DNA from: Pogonophryne albipinna
Taxonomy: Eukaryota; Chordata; Actinopteri; Perciformes; Artedidraconidae
Reading direction: 5' to 3'
NCBI GenBank assembly: GCA_028583405.1
Contig: CM053247.1
Location: forward strand, 14,554,777-14,618,776
Length of the DNA: 64,000 nt
Translations under genes and position numbers: made by a program
Shown: piece by piece, positions 1-14,399 of the stretch
How the letters are laid out: each line of letters opens with the position of its first letter
Numbering within the stretch: the first letter of the stretch is position 1
Notes under the pieces: model-generated
What the model was told of the DNA's origin: nothing
The model's database searches: none
Seen by the model: only the letters and a program-made list of their open reading frames with translations

Positions 1-4406
<4,406 letters not shown>

Positions 4407-5408
4407 CCAACCCTGTCTCCTAAAAATTACGTTCCCACAGAACTAAACTGCATTCTCAATTACGTTTAGCAAGAAACGTATTTTCTCCCACGTTACGTTT
4501 CTTATGAACATATCTTAAATACGTTTATTTCTACATATCTTTGCCATTTATTGTCTTGTTTATAATAATGATAATAGTCATTTATAAATATCATTTTGGA
4601 GCACACATTTGAAATCAGTAGGCGAGGCTGTAATTTCGCCAGCTGTTACTCTCATGAGCGAGGCAGAAAATAATAGTTTTAACATGCCAAAAAGCTGCTG
4701 TGTCGTTTATTGCACCTCAAACATTAAAACAAATCCAGAGTTACGTGTTTCTGTACTTCCTCTAAGAAGAAAGGACAGTAACAGAAGATCTCTGTGACGC
4801 CAGATGTGGTGTTGTTAATGCAATATTTTATCCGAAAACAAATTCAGTTTAGGATGGCCGAAGACACTACACTACCCATAATCCCCAGCTATCGTTTGGG
4901 ACTACAGTCCCGTTGACAAACCCCGTGATTAATCTTCAAGCTCTGGGACTGGATGTTGGAGTGGCAGTGCGCCAAGGTTATGCTGAGCGTCAAGCTTTTT
5001 GAAATGGAACGAAACCACGGCTGACTATTCAAAACTGGACTCGAACGCCCCCCCAGAAATACACATGCTGGCTATTGTGTTTCGCAACATGTTCTCTATG
5101 GCACGTCTCTACTGGGAATTGTAGTTTTAAAAGACGTTTTCGTTTTTCCCAAAATTAGAAGTTGACAGTATTAAACTGTGTACAGGCCTGTAGGTTTAGG
5201 TGAAAGTAAACAAATTGGTGTGTACACATTTAAAACATATAATTACTACATGGGTGAAAATCGCTTGTATCCATAGCATTAATATATACCCACATGACAG
5301 CTCATTGTTACTTTGTAATTCTACTCCACTACAATTCAGAGGTTAACCTGACAGTTACACGGTATTGTTAACATGGCCCAACCAGTGGAGATATACCCGG
5401 AAATGCCA
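4407..5408 (+). mobile_element. THAP-exon element, copy A
   Basis: This 1.0-kb unit is nearly identical to 10798-11801, and its reverse complement matches 14400-15494. It begins CCAACCCTGTCTCC and shares sequence with copy B up to GAAATGCCA, after which the two copies diverge, so those points mark the ends. It contains a THAP-like coding exon (4654-4797) and a minus-strand ACTACAATTCCCAG motif at 5112-5125. I see no clear terminal inverted repeat or target-site duplication, so the transposon superfamily is open. P-element and Kolobok transposases both carry THAP domains, so a non-autonomous relative of one of them is a reasonable inference. Confidence 0.8.
4654..4797 (+). pseudogene. Truncated THAP zinc-finger exon (copy A)
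   Basis: The frame reads MSEAENN and then MPKSCCVVYC, the usual start of a C2CH THAP DNA-binding domain: initiator Met, Pro, then two zinc-binding cysteines. It continues through VLPLRRKD towards the conserved Trp of the domain. At that point copy A has TGA where copy C has TGG, so the frame ends after 47 codons, before the second Cys-His pair. What remains cannot fold as a complete zinc finger. It may be the relic of the first exon of a THAP transposase or of a captured host THAP gene. I started at the Met ten codons before MPKS. An upstream reading without an ATG also stays open. Confidence 0.7.
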
Positions 5409-5725
5409 AGCAAATGCTACCCCGACGGTCGGTTGTTATTGTCAATATTAATATAATTTATTTTTTAATAGTCACACTCGATTACGCTGATTTTCCTGTT
5501 GCCCCAGCTGGTCGAGTAAATCCCCGTCAACAAGCGCTCCTGGCCCCAGCAGTGTGAATTACGGTTTACTGTCCCCTTTTTGGTTTTCCTTATGTCATGA
5601 GCTTCTTGCAGCGTTATTAATTACAACCTTTAACCATAGACTATAAAGCCTTTAACCGTTAACGTATGCAGCGTTTCATAGAACGTTGTTAATGTTCAGC
5701 CATCGTAGATTTACACCGAACGTGA
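5409..5725. other. Spacer upstream of the coiled-coil gene
   Basis: Unique sequence between THAP element copy A and the CRE-like cluster. I see no gene in it. It is the likely distal promoter of the gene at 6080. Confidence 0.4.
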
Positions 5726-5787
5726 TGACGTCATTCCTGGCGTCGTTCGAAGAGCCTTTATGTTTTATGACGTAATGAGTAACGTCA
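5726..5787 (+). promoter_or_regulatory. Cluster of three CRE-like sites
   Basis: TGACGTCA at 5726-5733 is a perfect palindromic cAMP-response element. TGACGTAA follows at 5768-5775 and TAACGTCA at 5780-5787. Three CREB/CREM/ATF-type half or full sites within 62 bp, about 300 bp before the ATG of the intronless gene, suggest a promoter. CREM-driven promoters are common for testis-expressed ciliary genes, but that link is inference. I found no obvious TATA box. Confidence 0.5.
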
Positions 5788-6079
5788 TTATTCCCTGCAA
5801 GAGACTTCAGAGAATCTGAATTTGAAGGAGGCTGGCTTGGTAAAACTTAGTTTATTCAGAGAGACTGTAGCTTTTGAAAAGACAGCAAGTAAGAAAAGAT
5901 ACAAACTTTAACATTTTCGATTTAATTTAAACATTAGGCTAAAAGTTGAATAAATTCGAACTCCAGGAACAACAGCAACTGTAGGTTGCACACACAAAAC
6001 AACTAAAGGCAGCTTTATATTTCAAGGCTAACCCTTTGCTGCTGAAACTCAATTGTTTAGTTTAGACACATTTCTCAAA

Positions 6080-7594
6080 ATGGAGGGAACTGAATATTCT
6101 AGCAAATTCCTGCTCCAGGTGGCAGAAGATGCGTCAACATATAAGCAGAAGCTGTTTGCTAAAGAAGTGTTCTCACAAAACCTCAAACTACAGTCTATGC
6201 AGTCTGAAAACAATATTCTAAAGGCAACTATTGAAGAAGACAAAAACTTAAAAATTGAATTAAAAAATAACCAAGAGTATATTAAGGACCTTCTTGACAA
6301 GAAAAAACGTTGTAACAAAGAAGGATACACAGAGGCACAAATCAATGAGCTGCAGCAATCAATTGTCACTAAGGACACCCAATTTGAGGAAGAGAAAAAA
6401 GAACTCATTGCAAAGTATGAGTCTCTCATGCGGATAAGCTCAGCAGAGTTTGAAGAAGAGAGGAATCTGCTGGCAACGCATACAAGGGAAATAAGCAGGA
6501 TATTGGGAGAGAAGAATGAAAAACTCGATAAAATATTGCAAGAGAAGATGCAAGAATGGAAAGCTGATGTGTTAAAGGAGACGAATAAAGTCCTTCAGAA
6601 GGAAAAAGAGATGACGAACTTAAGAGAGGGAATGGACGCTGAAATCAAGACCGGTATTTCTCAGAAAAAATTAGATGCACATATGGAAAATCTTAAGGGC
6701 AAGAAACGCCAGGACGACCTAGTTGAAAGCCTGAGGAAAGAAGTAGTGAGACTAGAGGCAAAGCCGGATTTAACTAATGATTTGGCTAAGTTACATACAC
6801 ATTGCGAGGATCTCGAGATGATTATTAAAAGAAAGAATATGGAAATATTCCATTTAAAGAAGAATAACAAATTATTGGTAGAAGATTTGACAAATGAAAA
6901 GGACCGAAACCTTATTACAAATATTAAATTAGACAAAGAGAAGGAGAAATACAGGACATTGGACCAAAACCTCAGAATCGCCGAGACTGAACACAGGAAG
7001 AACGGGGCAATGATGAACCAGAGCATGAATGAAAACAAGGTCCTGAAACGAAAGGTCTTAGATCTACATTGTCAACTCAGGGGCTGTGAGCAACTCTTGA
7101 TCAAAGAGCGCACAAAAAACAAAAACATGGCGAACTGCATCATGCGCTATAAGGAAGATATACAAGCAGTGGCTGATATCACTGACCCCAAGAAGCTTAT
7201 TATCGCTGTTGCTCGCCTCAAAGAACAGCACGTAGATGGCGATGACAGAGTGTCAATGGAGGAAAACAAGAGGACGCTTCGTCATATGTTTGATGGTTTC
7301 ATGTGTAATCTTAAACGTTCGGCAAAGGTTCACGCAGCCGATGCCAAGCAAATGGAACGCATCAAGGAACAGCTTAACTGTTCTAATCAAAGAAAGATGG
7401 ACTCGTGTGTTAAAAGAACCAACATCATCAACGAGTCAACACGCGAGATCTCGGAGCTAAAAGAAAAACTCAAAATCAAGGAAAAGCTTCTTGAAAGGGC
7501 AACAGACACAACACCGAAGAGGGTGGACTCGTGGTTAGACGAAAAGTACCTGAGAAAAACCAAAACAATGTTTCAGAAGAAACATTGTTTTTAG
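6080..7594 (+). CDS. Intronless coiled-coil protein, CFAP57 C-terminus-like
   Basis: A single uninterrupted frame of 504 codons, by far the best coding candidate in the window. The ATG at 6080 sits in a strong Kozak context (AAAATGG). An in-frame TTG 27 bases upstream is not a credible start. The protein is almost entirely charged heptad-type coiled coil, rich in Lys and Glu, with no signal peptide or membrane segment. The C-terminal third has a GCEQLLI segment, then DITDPKKLIIAVARLKEQ, then a basic helix and a final ISELKEKLK helix. That order resembles the end of CFAP57/WDR65, an axonemal protein, but the WD40 half of that family is absent. It may be an old retrocopy of the C-terminal half or a separate intronless paralogue. 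I see no poly(A) relic or flanking duplication. A perfect hairpin covers the last codons. The open frame argues for recent or current function. Confidence 0.65.
   Translation: MEGTEYSSKFLLQVAEDASTYKQKLFAKEVFSQNLKLQSMQSENNILKATIEEDKNLKIELKNNQEYIKDLLDKKKRCNKEGYTEAQINELQQSIVTKDTQFEEEKKELIAKYESLMRISSAEFEEERNLLATHTREISRILGEKNEKLDKILQEKMQEWKADVLKETNKVLQKEKEMTNLREGMDAEIKTGISQKKLDAHMENLKGKKRQDDLVESLRKEVVRLEAKPDLTNDLAKLHTHCEDLEMIIKRKNMEIFHLKKNNKLLVEDLTNEKDRNLITNIKLDKEKEKYRTLDQNLRIAETEHRKNGAMMNQSMNENKVLKRKVLDLHCQLRGCEQLLIKERTKNKNMANCIMRYKEDIQAVADITDPKKLIIAVARLKEQHVDGDDRVSMEENKRTLRHMFDGFMCNLKRSAKVHAADAKQMERIKEQLNCSNQRKMDSCVKRTNIINESTREISELKEKLKIKEKLLERATDTTPKRVDSWLDEKYLRKTKTMFQKKHCF
7562..7591. other. 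Perfect stem-loop abutting the stop codon
   Basis: Arms AAAACAATGTTTC (7562-7574) and GAAACATTGTTTT (7579-7591) pair perfectly around a 4-base AGAA loop. The TAG stop follows directly at 7592. A second, imperfect version of the same hairpin lies immediately downstream at about 7599-7622, suggesting a local duplication. Confidence 0.85.
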
Positions 7595-7718
7595 AGGAAA
7601 CAATGGTTTCAGAGGAAACATTGGGACACTTCCCCCGAGGAAAAAGGAAAAATGTGAGTCCTGAAAACTAATCACATGAGGATGATGACCTTCCAACTAT
7701 TTACCTGTAAATTGTAAC

Positions 7719-8042
7719 TTGCGTACGGGTTTTCTCCGGGTTTTCTCCGGGTTTTGTCCCGCATCACTATATATTGCAAAAAAACAAAACAACTGTCAGA
7801 CTGAGTAGATCTGAACTCAACCCACTCCTCAAAACAGTAGAGAACAACCTTTAATCGTTGGATGAACTTCCCAATATCGATCATAGGTTATAGTGCTGCG
7901 TATGTAAGGGTTTTCTCCGGAGTTCGCTCCGCGTTTCGTCCCGCATCAGTATTTGTGATAGACAAATACAGTGTAAAAAAACTGTTAGTAAGTTAATCTG
8001 AACTCCAACCCACTCCTCAAAAACAGTAATAATATTATCTTT
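7719..8042. repeat. Diverged tandem duplication downstream of the coiled-coil gene
   Basis: Two related units, about 7719-7853 and 7896-8042, share TGCGTA, GGGTTTTCTCCGG, GTCCCGCATCA, TCTGAACTC and CCCACTCCTCAAAA in the same order at a spacing of about 177 bp. The first unit also holds a short GGGTTTTCTCC triplication. The pair probably lies in the 3' untranslated or downstream region of the gene ending at 7594. Confidence 0.7.
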
Positions 8043-8057
8043 GATTTATTTATTTAA

Positions 8058-8112
8058 TTTACACACGACATCTATCGCAAGTCTGTCCGTCCTGGGAGAG
8101 GGATCCCTCTAG
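8058..8112 (-). repeat. Fragment of a teleost dispersed repeat
   Basis: The reverse complement matches 41209-41260 almost base for base through GAGGGATCCCTCTCCCAGGA and the following GACGGACAGAC. Only the 3' part of the repeat is present here. Confidence 0.8.
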
Positions 8113-8137
8113 TGATGGGAATTATGGCTCTTTGAAG

Positions 8138-8849
<712 letters not shown>

Positions 8850-9640
8850 CTCTAGTTTCTCGTGCTGGTGGGATTCTTCGGTCTTGGCAGCAGGAGGAAA
8901 AGAGAATGAACTAAATTCAAACCCAACTTTTATACCCAAAAATCACCGGAGGACCCGAGTCAGTCCATCTCATTGGAAGATGTAAAAGATGACTTTTCTT
9001 AGCGAATCAGCGCGAGCCAGCCAGGATAATAAACAAGTGTCTCTGAGATGGTAATAAAATGTATCTGGCGTCCGTTATCTCACTTTCCTGCACAGATTTT
9101 CACACACACACTTTCCTGCACATTCCAGAGGCCTGAGCTCTGTCCACATAATATCCCTTTGTTCACAAAGATAATACATATTAATACTCTCCTATTTTCA
9201 GCTTCTGTTTACACAGACTGCTTATTATGAATACAAAGTAATTAAACACACACATATACTATTCAAGATATGTTGACTTCCCTGAAACATGACATACAGG
9301 AGATCTTAAGCAGAAGGAACTCTCATCCAACTCTCATCCAACTCTCTATACCTCCCCCACAAAGCAATAAAACCTGTTCACTCCAACCAACCCCGGAATG
9401 TTTGAGCAAGTTTTAGTCCTCACATTTATGAAAGGATAAAACAGAGAAACCAATACAAAACACAAACACAGGTATTGTTTAAACAGTATTCACTTAACTG
9501 CTACTATTGATAATTTCCAGAGAAACTCAAGGGGCCTCTTTTAATATCTGGAAGTTGCAACAAGACTTTCTGCCATTTCAAATGTAACACACTTCCCAAA
9601 TATCAGATGATAATCTGCAATAGTGTGTGTGTGTGTGTGT
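8850..9640. other. Gene-free stretch
   Basis: No coding feature recognised. It includes a short (CTCTCATCCAA) direct repeat near 9320-9350. The stretch may be part of an old retroelement, but I cannot name it. Confidence 0.4.
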
Positions 9641-9738
9641 GTAAGCATGCACGGATCATTTCAGGGTAAAAAAAAGGGCATCTTGTGTGTATCTGTAAAC
9701 ATGCACTGATCATTTCAGGGTTAAAAAAAGGGCATCTT
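9641..9738. repeat. 54-bp tandem duplication
   Basis: Two units, starting near 9641 and 9695, share CATGCAC, GATCATTTCAGGG and AAAAAGGGCATCTT. The second unit contains GGGTTAAAA, a TTAA site that could relate to the piggyBac remnant downstream. Confidence 0.8.
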
Positions 9739-9932
9739 TTGATCTTTTGAAGGATGCATTTCATGTGTCTTTGAAGAGTTGCTCGAGTAATTAAAAAACA
9801 AAAAACAACTGTTAGTTTGTTTACGCACCTGGCTGCTTTCACAGCCAAATGTTAACATGCAGTTTGGCTGAGGGGTTATTTCATGAGTGAGCAGAGAAGG
9901 AGAAAGTCCTGGAGCCAAGAGTAGGAGCTAAA

Positions 9933-10481
9933 ATGAAGAGGCATTTCACTGCAGAAGAGACCGTAGAAATGGTCATGCAGCCTTCATCTGCAAGCGATGA
10001 CTCTTCTTCTGAAGAAACAAGCTCCGAGTCTGACATTGAATTATCTCTGGAATCCTCCACAACTGAGAGTGCTTCTGAATGTTTGTCTGAAAGTGGGGAG
10101 GACACTGAGGATCCGGCCCATCCTAGCAGTGAGTGGACAGGGAAAAATGGGCAAGTCTGGTCTCCATCTCATGCCGAGACGCTGCGCTACATTCAGGCAC
10201 CCACCGGCATGATTCCAGGGCCCACAAAATATGCCATATCAAGAATTTATGATGTGGCATCCTCTTTTGACCTTTTCTTCACTCCTGACATGATTCAGCT
10301 AATTTTACAGATGACAAATCTCTATGGGAGGCGTTCAGTCTCAGGATGGAACGATGTGGATGCTGAAGAGATTCGGGCTTACATGGGACTTCTCATCCTG
10401 GCGGGTGTGTACCGGTCCAAAGGGGAATCTACTGTTATGGAAATCTTAGACCTAGTCAATACTGTGGAGATATACAATTAG
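9933..10481 (+). pseudogene. Truncated piggyBac-family transposase (PGBD4-like N-terminus)
   Basis: The 182-codon frame opens at ATG 9933. It begins with an acidic, serine-rich segment (SSASDDSSSEETSSESD) typical of piggyBac transposases. The start of the DDE_Tnp_1_7 domain follows: PGPTKYAISRIYD, FDLFFTPDMIQLI, MTNLYGRR, then AYMGLLILAGVYRSKGES. Intact relatives are about 550-600 residues. This one breaks at VMEILD, where the family has a Trp-Asp segment, and ends a few codons later. All catalytic aspartates are therefore missing and it cannot transpose DNA. The open frame could still make a DNA-binding fragment. An AATAAA lies at 10493-10498. Family assignment is firm; activity is not expected. 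Confidence 0.8.
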
Positions 10482-10797
10482 AATGATCAATCAATAAACT
10501 GGTGAAACAAACAGAGTTGTCTTTCTGGTTCTTTATTCGAGGCGCCTCGAAGGCACAGGTCTCACAGAGTATAGGATAGTCTGCAGGAGTGTGCGCAATA
10601 GTCACAAAATAGCAAAGCTTATATACAAGATAGGGCGGGCAGACAGTTTTATGTGTAGCTGTCGAAAGTATAACGGTTATCAGCATATGGAAGTTCAAAC
10701 TTAGTGTGAAGAGGAGTATCAGCATAGTCTGCCAACTCAGCCCTGTGGCCTTGAAGCGCTTGAGATTAATGACCCTCTTTAGAGTATGCAGAGAAAA
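10482..10797. other. Spacer, possible LTR or transposon remnant
   Basis: It contains the palindrome CGAGGCGCCTCG near 10539 and a TTCTTTATT segment on the plus strand. No gene is visible. It may be the deleted 3' part of the piggyBac element or an unrelated insertion. Confidence 0.35.
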
Positions 10798-11801
10798 CCA
10801 ACCCTGTCTCCTAAAAATTACGTTCCCACAGAACTAAACTGCATTCTCAATTACGTTTAGCAAGAAACGTATTTTCTCCCACGTTACGTTTCTTATGAAC
10901 ATATCTTAAATACGTTTATTTCTACATATCTTTGCCATTTATTGTCTTGCTTATAATAATGATAATAGTCATTTATAAATATCATTTTAGAGCACACATT
11001 TGAAATCAGTAGGCGAGGCTGTAATTTCGCCAGCTGTTACTCTCATGAGCGAGGCAGAAAATAATAGTTTTAACATGCCAAAAAGCTGCTGTGTCGTTTA
11101 TTGCACCTCAAACAGTTAAAACAAATCCAGAGTTACGTGTTTCTGTACTTCCTCTAAGAAGAAAGGACAGTAACAGAAGATCTCTGTGACGCCAGATGTG
11201 GTGTTGTTAATGCAATATTTTATCCGAAAAAAAATTCAGTTTAGGATGGCCGAAGACACTACACTACCCATAATCCCCAGCTATCGTTTGGGACTACAGT
11301 CCCGTTGACAAACCCCGTGATTAATCTTCAAGCTCTGGGACTGGATGTTGGAGTGGCAGTGCGCCAAGGTTATGCTGAGCGTCAAGCTCTTTGAAATGGA
11401 ACGAAACCACGGCTGACTATTCAAAACTGGACTCGAACGCCCCCCCAGAAATACACATGCTGGCTATTGTGTTTCGCAACATGTTCTCTATGGCACGTCT
11501 CTACTGGGAATTGTAGTTTTAAAAGACGTTTTCGTTTTTCCCAAAATTAGAAGTTGACAGTATTAAACTGTGTACAGGCCTGTAGGTTTAGGTGAAAGTA
11601 AACAAATTGGTGTGTACACATTTAAAACATAGTAATTACTACATGGGTGAAAATCGCTTGTATCCATAGCATTAATATATACCCACATGACAGCTCATTG
11701 TTACTTTGTAATTCTACTCCACTACAATTCAGAGGTTAACCTGACAGTTACACGGTATTGTTAACATGGCCCAACCAGTGGAGATATACCCGGAAATGCC
11801 A
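10798..11801 (+). mobile_element. THAP-exon element, copy B
   Basis: Nearly identical to copy A (4407-5408) from CCAACCCTGTCTCC to GAAATGCCA, in the same orientation, with only scattered substitutions and a few single-base indels. The minus-strand ACTACAATTCCCAG motif is at 11504-11517. It ends 29 bp before copy C. The high similarity to copy A implies recent amplification or a segmental copy. Confidence 0.85.
11045..11119 (+). pseudogene. Frameshifted THAP exon (copy B)
   Basis: Same MSEAENN / MPKSCCVVYC start as the other copies. An extra base in the AAC AGT TAA region shifts the frame and gives a stop at 11117-11119, only 15 codons after MPKS. Downstream bases still match the other copies, including the shared TGA in place of the Trp codon. 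Confidence 0.75.
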
Positions 11802-11830
11802 CTGCGGTCAACTCAGCCGTCTCTCAAATC

Positions 11831-12300
11831 AACCCTGTCTCCTAAAAATTACGTTCCCACAGAACTAAACTGCATTCTCAATTACGTTTAGTCAGAAACG
11901 TATTTTCTCTCACGTTACGTTCGTTATGAACGTATCTCAAATACGTTTATTTTCTACATATCTTCTAGAAACATATTTTCTCCCACATTACGTTTATTAT
12001 GAACGTATCTTAAATACGTTTATTTTCTACATATCTTTGCCATTTATTGTCTTGCTTAATGATAATAGTCATTTATAAATATAATTTTAGAGCACACATT
12101 TGAAATCAGTAGGCGAGGCTGTAATTTCGCCAGCTGTTACTCTCATGAGCGAGGCAGAAAATAATAGTTTTAACATGCCAAAAAGCTGCTGTGGCGTTTA
12201 TTGCACCTCAAACATTAAAACAAATCCAGAGTTACGTGTTTCTGTACTTCCTCTAAGAAGAAAGGACAGTAACAGAAGAGCTCTGTGGCTTCAGGCTTGA
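11831..12300 (+). mobile_element. THAP-exon element, copy C (left part homologous)
   Basis: It starts AACCCTGTCTCC like the others. It has two tandem units of the roughly 90-bp ACGTTTATTTTCTACATATC segment where copies A and B have one. It keeps homology to the THAP exon, then diverges just after the Trp codon. Short motifs shared with the other copies reappear at about 12780-12845 (GATTGGATGTT, TTAATGCGATA), so this may be the older, less rearranged version. Confidence 0.75.
12145..12300 (+). pseudogene. THAP exon, longest version (copy C)
   Basis: Fifty-one codons: MSEAENN, MPKSCCGVYC, VLPLRRKD, then ALWLQA and TGA. The Trp of LWLQA is the conserved THAP-domain tryptophan, and copies A, B and D have TGA in its place. 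The frame ends before the second half of the domain. A true exon would normally splice on near this point, so either the donor is lost or the exon end has been replaced. A Cys-Cys-Gly-Val difference from the other copies is visible. Confidence 0.65.
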
Positions 12301-14399
12301 TCGCCGTTCAAATGACAGCGTTGGTTTCCCCAAAAGTGGGCGGGGCTGTAAAGTGAAGTAGATTTTACTCTCATCTATTATTCAAAACCATTCTATTTAT
12401 TCTAACGTAAATTACATGCCAGTGTTTTATCTTTTTATTTATTTGTTTTTATTTAAAATCGTATAATGTCGGACTTTTTTTTCCGTCTGTGAGGAAAAGA
12501 AATGGGGCTCAGAGCCTCAAAATACTGAAATCTGTATTTTTTTAAATATTTTTTTCCTTCTAATTTGTTATTATATTCTAAATAACACACTGTTATTTAC
12601 TCAACAATAACACACAATTATCCTTGTTTTTATTTATTCGTTTAATTCTATAATCTTGGGCTTTTTAGCCGTAAATAAAGTCACCGGAAACAGACGTAGG
12701 CCTATAAGAGACATTTCGAGCGATACACACCACAAACCCACTGAACAGATTACCCAAGATCCTCAGCTTGAAGCTCGTTGATTGGATGTTTTAGCCGCAA
12801 TGCATGTTGGGATATGATGTTAATGCGATATGATATCCGAAAACATTTAAAAAATATATAATAATACTTTATTCCGAGTGTTCTTGCTTTTCTCTTTGGA
12901 AGTCATCACATAACGGCATTGTAATACACGGTTCGGCTGCATTAAATATTACACATCTGCTGTAGTTCTTTATTTATAGAGCCCTGATGAGAAGACTTCT
13001 GGACAAACTGGAAGAACTGCATCTTGCATTTCTTTTCACAAAATACGTCTCCTTGCAGTATCAATAGTAATTCGGCTCACTTTTATATTTGATCCAATTA
13101 GTAGATAGGTTATATTTACACCATAACGGTGCACAGCTGATAGAAAAGGACTTGTAGTTTTTAAAGATATTACTGATTTTCTTTGAATATAACAATGTAA
13201 ATACTGAATTGAGAGAATAGTCAGGGGATTTGGGTGATGGGAGACACATCTATGGAATCACAATTTCAATAGCTTACCATTAAATGACGGATATGCCTTT
13301 CTGTCTGTGATGTTTTACAAATCAGATATTAATGTGTAGAAGTAAAACATGAGAAATAGTATAGCAATATCCTGTACAATTATGTAAAAACATGAATAAA
13401 ACTACACATCTTCAGATGTTATACATACATAAGTGTTATACAATAATAATACAAAGTTATTATTAGTATGCTGTGTGTACCTTGTGTGCACTGCCTAGTG
13501 GTTAAAGCACGTCATTGAATTATTTTTGTTGAATAATGTTATTTTTGTTGAATAATGTTATTTGATGAAAAAAATATTAAGAGTACATACTTTCATAGGG
13601 GGAAAGTAGAAGGTCAATGATAGAAATATAGAATATAAAAAATCAAGAAGATACTGTAAGTGATCTCTACAATAAAACAGTTTAGTGCTGGATGTACAAA
13701 GATATTAATAGGAGGATGTGCAAAACAGACAAACTAATTAACCTTTATTAACACATTAAAGAATACTTTAGGTTAAGGTCTTCTTTCAAATAAGAAAAAA
13801 GCTTTGGGGGTATCTATCTACAGATAAATATTAAGCCTGACAAAGTACTTAACGTCTAATATATTGCTTTCCTGCAATGTTAACTATGTTGAAGCACTTA
13901 TTTTAACTGATATTATACGCATTAATTATACTCTTATGTATGTAGATAGTATAAGAAATGTGCAGAATGACAGTTTAATGGTGGAGGTACACACATATTG
14001 ATAGATGGCTTGTAATGCACTGTTGAGGAACCTGTGACCCAAGTTTTTCATTCATTGCATAACTACACCGTAGTTGTGTATATGATATGTCAATAAACCT
14101 TAGAAAATCTTGAAATCTTGAAAGGGATGTGCAAAAATAGCAATTATATACAGTATTTAATTAACTATTAGTAGAGAATAACGAGGTAATTCATATACTT
14201 TATAGAGATCTGCAGATAAATGTTTAGTCTTCTCAAGCACCAACTATCAAATATCTCTCCTGATTGTTGGCACTTGACAATCACCTTTCCTGAATTTAAC
14301 TCAGGTGTAACTAAAGTCTGATTTAAGGGTTGTTTATATTTCACATCATTAATCAGAATCTGCAAAGTAACTAAAATAAATGTAGTGGAGTAAAAATAC
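12301..14399. other. AT-rich interior between inverted THAP elements
   Basis: No gene seen. It lies between copy C (+) and copy D (-), so it may be the body of a larger composite element bounded by inverted ends at 11831 and 15492. GCAATGCATGTTGGGA at 12797-12812 resembles the ZNF143/THAP11 motif. A short direct repeat of TATTTTTGTTGAATAATGT occurs near 13520-13560. Confidence 0.45.
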
